This document shows, in pieces, positions 21,061 through 31,345 of a stretch of 64,000 nt of DNA (position 1 is its first letter; each line of letters opens with the position of its first letter). The position numbers and the translations under genes were made by a program. The notes beneath the pieces are model-generated. The model had not been told where the DNA came from and made no database searches. It saw only the letters and a program-made list of their open reading frames with translations. Source of the stretch: Phyllostachys edulis (Eukaryota > Streptophyta > Magnoliopsida > Poales > Poaceae); contig CM070568.1 in the NCBI GenBank assembly GCA_036346405.1, positions 4,594,221 through 4,658,220 on the forward strand, in the 5' to 3' direction.

Positions 21061-21529
21061 AATCATTATGCCTAGTTTCGATAATTTTATTATGTAATAT
21101 TTTTCTTCTATTAATATACAATTTCGATATGTACTTGTTTCTACAGATGTAATTCGCTCTTTGCCCAATGTGTGAGAACTAATCCCTTTCTTATATAATA
21201 ATATTATTCTTGTGCAGTATGTCCATAATATTGTTCATGCAAGTGTGTTTCTGTAACATCTCGGTTTTTCTAAGTCTTTTTGAAGTTTTCAAAATAAAGA
21301 GAACCATTTAGTTTTGATGAGAGTTCAAAAGCTTAACTTGAGATTTTGGAATGTAGGTGTTTAAAATGACTAAATCAAACTTCAACTAAATCAAGTTCGG
21401 TTTCTTTCAAGTTTGTTGGAGCTCTCCCCTTTCTCTGTTCGCTCCGTGTTCCCCTCGGTCCAGTTCTTTCTTCTTCAGACCTCCCTTCATTTAGATCTGA
21501 GAGTCCAGACCTCCCTTACGTTTGGACCT

Positions 21530-21910
21530 CTCCCTTTGTCCGGACCTCCCTCCTGTCTATTTGCAAAGACCACCCCCTTGGGTCAAAACCACCCCTTTGG
21601 TCACGACCTCCTCTTTTGTCGTTTAGTCGCGACCTCCGTTTTTGTTGTTTTGCCGCGACCTCCCCTTTTGTTGTTTTGCCACGCCCTCCCCTTTGGTCAC
21701 GACCTTCTCTTTTGTCGTTTAGTTGCGACCTCCTCTCTTGTCGTTTTGCCGCGACCTCCCCTTGGGCCGCGACATCCCCTTTTGTCGTTTTACCGCGACC
21801 ACCCTTGTGGTCACGACCTCCCCATGGTCACGTGCACCCCTTGGGCACGTGCGCCCTTTGGGTCACGACCTCCTCTTTGGTCGTGACCTCCCCTTTGTTT
21901 TGACCATCTC
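21530..21910 (+). repeat. degenerate CGACCTCC-phrase repeat in the LTR
   Basis: The phrase GCGACCTCCCCTTTTGTCGT or close variants recur about ten times at 30-45 bp spacing. Smaller numbers of GGACCTCC copies continue into 22570-22700 and 24340-24480. The phrase-like reuse gives long open frames rich in Pro, Leu and Phe, which I do not take as genes. Confidence 0.8.
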
Positions 21911-22173
21911 TTTTGAGTGTTGACCGACCCCATTTGTCAATCTTGCTCACATTATCCTTCCTCTCGTCGTGTCATTGTTGACGCATTTGTCCTTGCGCAT
22001 TTAATGCTGTTGTGTCGTATTATATGTTGTCACTTCAGCGGTACCCTGTTTCCCCTCTTGTCATCTCCGGTACCTGCCCCCATCATCTCCTTCACCTGCT
22101 CGGTATGTTTTGTCCTGTCACACTTGCCCTTGATCGTGTGCACCTTTGAGTCCTCCAGTGACTCTTCCCTAGC

Positions 22174-22180
22174 TATATAA
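22174..22180 (+). promoter_or_regulatory. candidate TATA box of the solo LTR
   Basis: TATATAA lies in AGCTATATAAGCCCGAGC, about 920 bp into the LTR, and is followed by a C-rich, pyrimidine-rich leader. This is the expected position of the U3/R promoter in a long grass LTR. Confidence 0.55.
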
Positions 22181-24708
22181 GCCCGAGCAGCCCTCTATCA
22201 TCACCTTTTGCCAATTCTCTTGCTCTCACCAGTTCTTCCGTGCTTCAAGCTTTGTCACCAAGGAGACCGTCGGAGCCTACGCCATCTCCCATCGCCTCGT
22301 TGCCAAGGATTCGCCGGAGCGCTGCGCCATCTTCGATCATCACCGTTGCCGTCATCGCCATCGCCGTCCTCCTCCAGTCTTGTTTAGCCTCTTTCTCTCT
22401 CTATCTCTCCCTCTCTCTCTGTCCTGGTGAGTCTCTCCATGCCCTGTTCTTTCCCTTGTTCCTGCGACTACGTTGCGTCGTCGTATTTTTTCTTACGACT
22501 ACGCTGCATAGTCATATCCTTTTGTATTCCTCGTACGACCACGTTGAGTAGTCGTACCCTTCTTTGGACCTCCTTTCACCCAGTCGAACCTCTTCGACTG
22601 AGTCATTGGGCCTCAAGACCTCCTGTATCCTTTTTGTCGTTTCCTCAGGATCTCCTCCTCAGGACCTCCCTCGACCTCCTTCTCAGTTGGACCTCCTCCT
22701 GACGGCCCGTTTTTATTTCAATTTCTTGCTGCTAGTTCTAGTTGGTTTGTTTTGGAGTTCATTTGGATTTTATTTGGTCTTTATTTGATTTGCTTCGTTT
22801 TCTCGTGTAGATTTCGACGACTCAGGAGAGCCCGAGTACTTTGAAGAAGAAGACCCTCAAGCTTTCGAGCAAGGCAAGTTACACCCTTAATCATATTGAA
22901 CCCAGTATCTCAAATTATTTAATTTCTGTTTCAAATTACTATTGCATGCTTATTTGAATTCAAGTAATTTAAATCCCTGTTTTAACTTCATAGTTATTTC
23001 TAGTTCCTTTGTACACCCGAACTTGGTTATTGATTCGACCACCCCCTTGTCACCTTAGTAAAGTGCTAGTTGGTACAATAGTATGAACTAGCATATTTCA
23101 AAACTCTATGCTTAGTCAAGCTTAGACCAAAAATCTTGATTTGAGAGTTTTACTGCCAAAAGACCAATGTTGTCAAATGTTTTAACCATGACCTTGAGTG
23201 GTCGTGGAAGTTTGCAAATATTTTTGAAAAGCATAGCAAAAGAAAAATTGGTTTGGACTTGGGTGAAGTGGTTGTTTGGAGGGTGCATATTGATGCACAG
23301 ACTTAACCTTGTTAGGGTTGAGGCCCAGTGGTTGTTGGAAGTCATCTAAGTCAGTTAAGGACCGGTCTTCGAGCCGCATCTTGCTAGCCCTATCGTGCAA
23401 CCATATGTCCAAGGTGAGGTTGACCTGGCCAACTAATTTGCAATGTTCCACCGTGGTCGTTCCATCCGGTTATGTGGGTGTCTTGATGACCTACTTTTAT
23501 TTATTCCCACCTAGCGCAAGAGGGGGCTTAAATCCTACGGGTTGCAGCCCAAAAGAAGCGAAACCTTAGCGAGGGGGGACTGCGATGGAATGGCGCATTG
23601 TAAAGCCTTGTGATAATCACTTACGGAAGTATGTGAGCGGACAGTATAAGTTGATTATCTCTTGTGGGTAAAGCTGTACACCTCTACAGAGTGTAAAACT
23701 ATTCGAATAGCCGTGTCCACGGTCATAGACATGCTAGCAAAGCCACTACAAGTTAGATTTTGGTTTTGTTTTCAAAATGCTTTATGAACTGGTTTTGGAT
23801 GTCTATCCAAATGGGTTTTGGGATGGGAGCCTTGTGATAGGAAGGTATCATTCACCACTTGTTGATGAATTTTATCCAACTATAAAATTGATTTAGAAAA
23901 TGAATTTTAGTTATTGTATAACTGCTTTGGAACTTAGTATATGTATTTAGAAAGAAATATGGCTTTATGCAAAGACAACCCTATAAGACCTCCTTGTGAC
24001 ATCTTCGTATGCATGCATTCAATCTGTTACTTGACGGGTGTGACATGCGAGCACAGTTGTTGTGCTCACTTTTGCTTGAATGTTTGAGCAGGAGAGGACG
24101 TCTTCGAGGACCCTGAAGACCAGGACATCTAGGCTGCACCCTCCAAGCGATTGCCTATGGCGAATCAGGTGGTCCACTGCTTTTGCTTCCGCTGTGTTTT
24201 GTTTTGTTGGCTCGTGAGCCGCCCTTGTAATCAACTCTGTTGTTATTTTTAATAAAGTTGCATTGATGGATGTTACCACTCTTGTTAACTGTGTGAGCTA
24301 GCTGTTGGTCTTTGGGACTAGCTCAGTTGTGCACAGAGGATTCGGGACCTCCCAGGTCCGACCGTGTGGTCATGTCTTTGGGTGATCCTAGGTCCAGTCG
24401 TGACTTTGGGACCTCCCTGAGGTCTGGGCCATCACAGGACCTCCTTTCGGGGTGCTCCTGGGACTACCCGTGACCTCCCTGAGGTCTGGATCATGACAGT
24501 TTCAGTTGTGGCAAAAAGCAATAAAATATACCACAAAGATATAATTTAGTGTTGATCAATAAATTTTCATGTTTCATACAATTGTAGGGCTCTATATAGA
24601 CAACTAAATAGACAACTCATTGTAGAAGATGTTTTTTTTGCGCTATCTACAGATGACATAGAGTGATAGTATAGACAACAGCTGTCTGTATCACTGTATA
24701 TATCCTAA

Positions 24709-26484
24709 GTAAATAAGTGCTACTACTACTACATGGATGTGGAGAGGAAGAGCTTGTCAGCTAGTGGGGGTATTGAAGTGCCGGAAAACTCGGAAATACC
24801 TGTCGGCTCGTCCCTCCGAAAATGGGTCAAGCGCGGCACGTCTCCACTAGCCGGCCGGCCAGATCTAGACAGCCCACACGGTTGCACAACAGAACGGATA
24901 AGAGGAAAGGCAGAGTTACATAGAGCCACGTGGAAAACCAAAGTTGGTTTGAGCCCATGGGAGAGGACCTCCCTTCTCCACATCGAACCCTGCCTCACTG
25001 CGCCTCCGTGCGATCGCCATGACCGGCGGCGTCCGTCCGCCAAGCTCCACTGGCTCTTCCCCAGACCGAGGTGGCATGCCGCTGAGTCCTCGGAGGCTCT
25101 GCCCCTGACCCCGGCTCCCCTCGCGCAGCCACCAATCCGAGCAGGACCGGCACTCTGCGCGGCCGTGTCCTTGGCCCGGACTAATCTGGATCACGGCTTG
25201 TTGTGGTAAATAAGTTAATCTCTCTTTGTGTCTTTCTTCTCTGCGGTTACTTGGTTGCACTTTTGGTTTGTATGATAGAATGATGCGAAGCTGTGAATTG
25301 TTGTTAAATTAAGGTCCCTGATGTTGTGGTCTGTGGACTACCACATTTAAGTTCTTCGTTCGTGTCCATATGTTCAGTTGAGTGAAAAAATCACTAATGA
25401 TTTTTCGTTCTAAGGATCGTCAATCGTATCCAATTAGAGCATCATTAGTATTGAACTGATGTCGATTCAAAGTTATACCACGTAAATATTTAGGAACTAA
25501 GCTTATTTTTCTCCAATGTATTGAACCGATTCTTATTAATAACTGGGACCCATGTTATATTAAAAAACCACAAAATAATAATATCATCTTTCAACCGCAC
25601 TCTCTCCTATGTAGTTGTTTAATGCTCATATGAGTTGTTTAATACTTTGAATCGACTCCTAAGTAGAGTCCGGTTCCATGTATTTTTTTTGTTAGAATCG
25701 ATACCTCCAATATATTGAATCGATTTAATGTCTTCTCTGTCTTAGCCAAAGTTGGTTGTGTTCCATTACCCCCCAATGTTACAACGATGTCAATCATAAT
25801 CATAAGGCAGCCTTAGGAGTAGCTTCATTCTTTTCGGTCTGGTGGAGCCACCTATGCTGAGTCCATCGGTTAATGTTACGCTTGCCAGCTGCGTAGATAG
25901 GCTTCATTACGAAACCAAGGTTAAGTTTCGTGTCGTTATCCTGCGTAACCGTCATGCTTCGTTGCTAACTCTTCGCTGATGTTAGTCGAGCTGACGTGGA
26001 CGTCGACCTAAGGGAGCGCGGGGACCCTCCCAACAGTAGCTCCTCGCTGTTCCGTGTGGTCGTCACACGCTTGCTTGGGCCCGCGCACCGATTTCAGGAG
26101 GGGTCGGCGCGTTGTTTAGGTCAATGGTCCGGGCCATCCTGTGAACCAATCCACAAATTTTGCTGCTCTTCAGTTCTTACCTTGGCGCCTTCCTACCCCT
26201 TCAGCTATGTCCACCTTTGAAGATGCGTAGGATATAACCGCGACGAAAACGGAATGCCGAGTCAGAAGAGGAGCCGTCTAATGGAAGGACTAAAGCCACA
26301 ATATGTTGCTTAGCAATAATCTTTCATACCAATTATTTTGGGCCTGACCTGACCATTAGGATGTTCCGGTTTGCCAGCTTGCCACAACATGTTGCTTAGC
26401 AACTAAAAATGCTGATGACCGCACCAAAATTGTAAGTAGGTGCCACTTCTCTTCTGGAATACCAATGTACCACTGCTTTTAGGC
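24709..26484. other. intergenic region, no supported gene
   Basis: A 158-codon frame at 24733-25209 starts just beyond the Harbinger TSD and is GC-rich, but it has no recognisable domain and is matched by a long frame on the opposite strand, so I leave it uncalled. From about 25400 to 25760 the text is AT-rich and repeats TTGAACCGATT / GAATCGAT words, which resembles a degenerate MITE. The remainder is unassigned. Confidence 0.45.
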
Positions 26485-26632
26485 GATTTTGGAAATATGC
26501 CACTCCTGAGTTTGTGGTTTTGAAATATGCCACTCCTCATTACAGTCGAGAGTGGCATATTTCAAAGAAAAAACTCAAAAGTGGCATATTTCAAAACCAC
26601 AAACTCAGGAGTGGCATATTTCAAAACCACAA
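26485..26632. repeat. inverted repeat with GTGGCATATTTCAAA words
   Basis: The left half contains GAGTTTGTGGTTTTGAAATATGCCACTC in pieces, and the right half contains its reverse complement around GAGTGGCATATTTCAAA and ACCACAAACTCAGGAGTGG. The word GTGGCATATTTCAAA is present three times in the right half and twice in complement in the left half, so the block combines inverted and tandem repetition. It may be a small MITE or a rearranged foldback. Confidence 0.8.
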
Positions 26633-26678
26633 ATGCCCTGCTTTTATTAGTCCACAATCTAGGAAGATTTAACCTCAA

Positions 26679-26706
26679 CTAGAAGGGACCCGCGCCAATG
26701 GCGCGG
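26679..26706 (-). mobile_element. candidate Helitron 3' terminus (minus strand)
   Basis: On the minus strand a perfect 7 bp stem hairpin, CCGCGCC-ATT-GGCGCGG, is followed after 7 nt by CTAG and then T. This is the diagnostic Helitron 3' end: hairpin, short spacer, CTRR, insertion before T. The body would extend to higher coordinates, but a 5' TC end was not recognised and no Rep/helicase gene is seen, so the element would be non-autonomous. CG-rich hairpins can arise by other means. Confidence 0.5.
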
Positions 26707-29238
26707 AGGATCCAGAGGTGAGCCGTCACGAGGCGGACGGGAGTGCGCAGAGAAGAAAGTGCTCAATCGAAGTACTGCAAATAAAAAGAAAATTGTATCA
26801 TTCTATTTTGGTAGAAACGGCTGTAAGGAAAGCCGAAAATACGGCCTAAAGATGTCAGCTTGAATTACATGCACGGAATCCTAAGGATATTCTTGTTTTT
26901 TTTTCCAAAAACAAATAAGCATATACAAAGTACAATCTAATTATGTGTTTGCAGTGGTTGTTGAACAGAAAGTAGTTAAGAATAATACTATTGCAGTACC
27001 TAGACTTGTTAAGAAGCTCTAACTATTATTTGAGCAGACCGTTGGGCCCCAACAGAAAAAGATGTGCTGAGAAGGAAATGAAATGACTCTCAATAGGCAC
27101 CATCAACTAAAATTCTATAAGCGATGACATGTGTACAACCGTTAACATCTTTGCGCAAATTTCCTAGTAAACTAAAGCCCATGAACAATTTCACTTTAAA
27201 CAATATCTACTATGGAAATGTAAATATAGCAATGCTGCAATTTATTTTAAAAAAAACAATGGTCCATGGGTTCAGATGTTCTGTAGAAGGGATTTACAGT
27301 TGGAACTATGGAGCCATAACAATATAAATAGGGATGATAATCCATTGGAGTTTTTTTACCATTACATCACAATAGAAGGCGCATGTGTGAATTAGAAAAT
27401 CTATAGGTGCTAACTGCAACCCTATATTTATACAGCAATATACGGGTTACATTTAATATAACTATATTTATGTTCAAAAAGATAGTTTGCCTTCAGAATT
27501 GTAGAAAAGATGGTCGTCGATGGATGTGAAATCAAATAAGCCTGCCTGAATCGGTTCGCCTTCTACAATTATACAGCAGACGCAAATAAATACTTAGTGA
27601 CTTTTGGGGTTAATATGCATACATAATTTAGTCGATTCTATTTTGTTAGACGATTTTATTTTAATAACATTTTTCGGAACCACCCCCCCCCTGGCGGTTA
27701 CGTTAGCACTCCCCAACGGTGGTCGTTCTACGATCTATTCGCGCTAGGGTTGAGGATGCCGAACTCGCGTTTTAACGCACGGAAATAAGGTACTACTCGT
27801 GCTCACATTTTACTAAGTTTATCAAAATTTTATTCGCGCACCTAAGCCTAAATGATTTTAGTTAAGTACGTACACAATTATTCACTTTTTTAAATAGACT
27901 CGGAGTTGATTATTTTAATTAATCTATCATGATTAACTCATTTCTGATGTATCAGAATTGTTTGCCTAACATAGTGAGTGCAATCGGTGATTAATTTTAT
28001 TTATAAAGTCTTAGGTTTATTTTATATTTTTTCCTATTTTTATTGTCTACCGGTCTAGCCACCGTTATTTACCTATACGGGGTTTATAAATTCATTTTTC
28101 TGGCGATTTGCCCAAAACTCACAGGTAACGCGTCAATTTATTTATCTAATGCAGCGGTAGTTTTATTATATTTATTTTACTCACTTTTCCTCACTTTTAA
28201 TTTTTCGCCGATCGGTCTACTACTAAACGCTCTACGCAGCTTATTTAAATTCGTTGCTACAAAAATTACACAGCGCTCATACTTACTATTTATAATATTT
28301 ATCTAAATTTATTACTACTCATCTTCACTAGAATTTATATTTTTAACAATTTTCCTAATTTTCTTCCCCTCTTTCCTAATCTCTAATCTTACTTTACCAC
28401 CACACACTCTCTCTCCTACTATTCGGCCGAAATATCCAGGCTCCTCTTGCTTCATCTTGCTCTCCCCATTCTAATCTTCTCTCTCATGGAGCTCTCCTCC
28501 CTCCATTCTCGGCGCCGGCCCCATGGCTCTGGCTTTGGCGCCCTTGGGGCCAAGAGCCGCCCGCCGCCCGCTTTGCCTCTCAAATGCACCGGCCGCGCCT
28601 CTGCGCTCTACTACGCCGGCCATGCATGACCAAGACCCCTCACCCTCGGCTGCGCCTCCAGTGCTCCGGCCCGGCTCCCTAATCGGGTCGCACCAGCGAG
28701 CCCCCCTGGCTCGGCCTCCGGCCGGGCCGTGCCACCTTCCTCCTCCCTCGGCTACTTGGTTCTTGGCGCCACCACCGCTGGCCCCTTTAGCTCGCCGCCG
28801 CTCTGGCCGCCCAGTTCTCCTGCCCAGTCCGCACTCGGCCTGCACCCGTGTGGGCTCGCCCGGCCTACGGCCACTCGCCAGCGCCCTCGGTTGCTCCCCC
28901 TATGCCGCTTCTCCCCTCTATTTCCTCGTGGCTATTCTGTTTTTGTTTCGGTTTTTACAGTTGTGCTTGATAAGTTTTGATGTTTGTTAATGTTCATGCA
29001 TGGTGATTGACTGGAGGTGGAGGTGGGCTACTGGAGGTGGTTTGCTACTGGTGTTGCCGTGGTTGTACTAAGGTACTACTCCTACTCTACTCTCTATCCC
29101 ACTCCCTGGCATTGCTCTGTGATGTAAATGCTAAGGGCTATTGTTGATGCTACTGTTATGAAAATGGTTGGATGATGTGGGCTAGTGTGGGATGTGCTCC
29201 CTAGGCATTCTTGGTTCATGCAGTGAGGGTTCGGATGG
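26707..29238. other. unassigned repetitive-looking region
   Basis: No gene with a recognisable domain is seen. Up to about 28400 it is AT-rich with stop codons in all frames. From 28440 to 28930 it is C-rich and gives overlapping Pro/Ala/Arg-rich frames on both strands (28447-28990 plus, 28471-28845 minus) typical of a GC-rich leader or LTR segment. The gag-only retrotransposon is inserted at 29244, and the same host sequence resumes at 38932. Confidence 0.4.
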
Positions 29239-29243
29239 GGCAT

Positions 29244-31334
29244 TGTAGGACCGGAAAGGTGACTAGAGGGGGGGGGGCGTGAATAGGAGCACGCCTAATT
29301 TTTCACCTTGATTAGATTCAACACAATATCACTTCAATAGCTACGAAAGCTACGAAGATCAACATTCAAGTACTGCAGAGGACTTGTATTGAAATCAAAT
29401 CAAACCCCAAGCAAAACACCCAAAATAACCCAAAAACTCAAATCACAAAGAGTTGGGCGGTCGACCTCTCAAATTGGCGGGTCGATTTTTGCCTAGCGGT
29501 CGAGACCTCTCAAATGGGCGGTCGACCGCTACATGGGCGGATCGACCTCGATATTGGCGATCGACCGCCCGACTGACGATGAAACAACCCAAGCAGCCTG
29601 AACGGCCGAAAACCGAAACTCAAATCGGTCTAACTTTTGATCCGTAAGGCCAAACTCGACGAAATTTGAGACACACCTTCTTAAAGATATTAGGAACATA
29701 TTCCAATCAAAGATTTCAGGGATCCATGCCAAAGTTCCTATCTTTTTCAGATTGAACGAAGGTGGGTTCAAAACCAGGCAAAAACGAAACTTAGATCCAA
29801 AAGCTTGCTCGTGGTTGATTGATGATCTAGATGATCCTAGATAGGTTCCCAATGTCCCAGCAAGCTAGATCTACGCAGAAAACCAATCAACAACCCGCGA
29901 ATCGAAGAAAACCCCAAAATCACAAAATAGAGAGGAAGAACAAATAAGAACTCATCTTGTTGCAATCTTCCTTGTATTGATTTGAGAAGATGAATGATTA
30001 CAACCACTCCCTCAAGGAGGACAAAGCTCACCACGTGAGCACACACTCTCAATCCAAATCCAAACCCTAGAACCTAGCTCTCCCCTCTTTTCTCCTCAAA
30101 ACCCTAAACCAAAATAGGGCATGCACAATGGGGTTGGCTGGCTTCTCCCTTGGCTTCAGCAACTTCTAAGCAGCCACCAACACCCATATTTATAGTGGAG
30201 ACTAAGCATCTAGGGTATATTCCATTAGGGCACCCATTAAACCCTAACACACAATGGGTTAACACACGCACGCATCTCAAAGCGCTGTCTTCATCATCGA
30301 TTGACCTAAACCGCTTCACCATGCACTGACCCGCACCGCGGTTTAGCCAAAAGGTCACCAAGGCGGTATTCGGTGAAATTACCAAAATACCTCTTCTCGA
30401 TCCTTCTCCAAAAGACCGAGTCCATCTGCGCGAAGCACTCGCCTGCTTCGCCACGTGTAGGTTGATCAACGGCTCCATGTCGTCAAGTCTCTCCCGTCCG
30501 GATCCCACCGCACCATCGAGCACTTGCAGCGACTCTCGCACCGCTTGATCCAACGATCGACCAACCGCCGCTTTCGGTCATCCATGTCCATTCTGCGCCC
30601 GCTTGAGTCCTCGACCACCCCGCATCCTTGATCGTTACGGACCTCGGCTCTCCAAGCTTAGTCCGATCCTCCTCGCCCGACCATCATAGACACGCAAGCC
30701 ACGCCGACAATAGACCAACAAAGCTGCTTTAGGAACAAATTCTTCACAACTTGACCCACGTTAGCCAAAACATGCATCATGCCACACATATGCAATGATA
30801 ACCATGAACTTGACCTAACAACCACAAAACGCCGCCACACGGGTCGGCGAAACAAGCCAAAACCGGTCAGACCGCCACCCTTAGCGGTCGGACCACCCAC
30901 TGGCCAGTCTGACCGCCAACCAAAGGCCGGTCTGACCGCCACATGGGACTTAGCCAAAATTCAACCCCTGGAAATCCGAACCTCTCTGGAATTTTCAATC
31001 GAATAGAACTTTTGCCTGGAAGCTCCAAAAATTATGGGACCGAGTGCAGAAGAACCCTCTTACTTGCCTACACCCTCTATTTTTGGCCCAGCTCCAAAAT
31101 CCAAAGTCATAAAGTGGCCGATCTGACCGCCACCCTAGCCGTCTGACCGTCAGCCACCATTCCAGAAAACCACACAAGGCATGGTCGGTCTGACCGCCAC
31201 CATGGCCGGTCAGACCGCCAGAGGCCTGACAGAACTGGAGCAACGCCGAAAACAGGTGATTCCGCAAACCCTCAACGTCATTGTCAATTGTCTCATCATC
31301 CTAAGATCATGAGTATATCCCCATGGTATCCACA
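29244..31334 (-). repeat. 3' LTR of the gag-only element
   Basis: On the minus strand it starts TGTGGATACC and ends CCGGTCCTACA. It is 2091 bp, matches the LTR at 36829-38926 along its length, and holds the GGTCTGACC-type palindromic motif many times (29455-29575, 30860-31220). Patches near 29460 and 30500-30720 carry many small differences from the partner LTR. Confidence 0.88.
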
Positions 31335-31336
31335 AT

Positions 31337-31345
31337 CTCCCCCTT
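31337..31345 (-). other. polypurine tract of the gag-only element
   Basis: On the minus strand AAGGGGGAGAT directly precedes the TG start of the 3' LTR, the standard plus-strand priming site. Confidence 0.75.

Larger units (their letters stand above)
21252..24498 (+). mobile_element. solo LTR, 3247 bp, TSD GTTTC, nested in the Harbinger element
   Basis: It begins TGTAACATCTCGG and ends GGATCATGACA. The exact 5 bp GTTTC flanks it on both sides (21247-21251 and 24499-24503). There is no second copy of the ends inside and no gag or pol frame, so it reads as a single long LTR left by recombination, as is common for large grass gypsy elements. It carries a TATA box near 22174 and extensive GACCTCC-type text. 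Related LTR sequence occurs in reverse at 2360-4597. Its insertion after the transposase stop codon did not itself break a coding frame. Confidence 0.82.
15160..24705 (+). mobile_element. PIF/Harbinger (Pong-like) DNA transposon, 9.5 kb with a nested solo LTR
   Basis: The element starts GGGTATGTACATTAG and its far end in reverse complement reads GGATATATACAGTGA. Related subterminal text follows on both sides (CAGCTGTCTATA / CAGCTGTTGTCTATA). The trinucleotide TAA flanks both ends (15157-15159 and 24706-24708), as expected for PIF/Harbinger. Inside are the two hallmark genes in the same direction: a Myb/trihelix-like ORF1 and a DDE transposase. Removing the solo LTR at 21252-24498 and one TSD leaves about 6.3 kb, a normal size for Pong-type elements. 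Both genes are broken, so it is not autonomous. It lies between gene A and an intergenic stretch. Confidence 0.82.

Noticed and set aside
21413..22788. Pro/Leu/Phe-rich open frames of 66-157 codons
   Set aside because: They are translations of the CGACCTCC phrase repeats inside a solo LTR.
24733..25260. 158-codon plus and 114-codon minus frames
   Set aside because: Long frames on both strands of a GC-rich stretch, no recognisable domain, no clear gene signals.
28447..28990. Pro/Ala-rich plus frame and Gly/Arg-rich minus frame
   Set aside because: Composition-driven mirror frames in GC-rich repetitive sequence.
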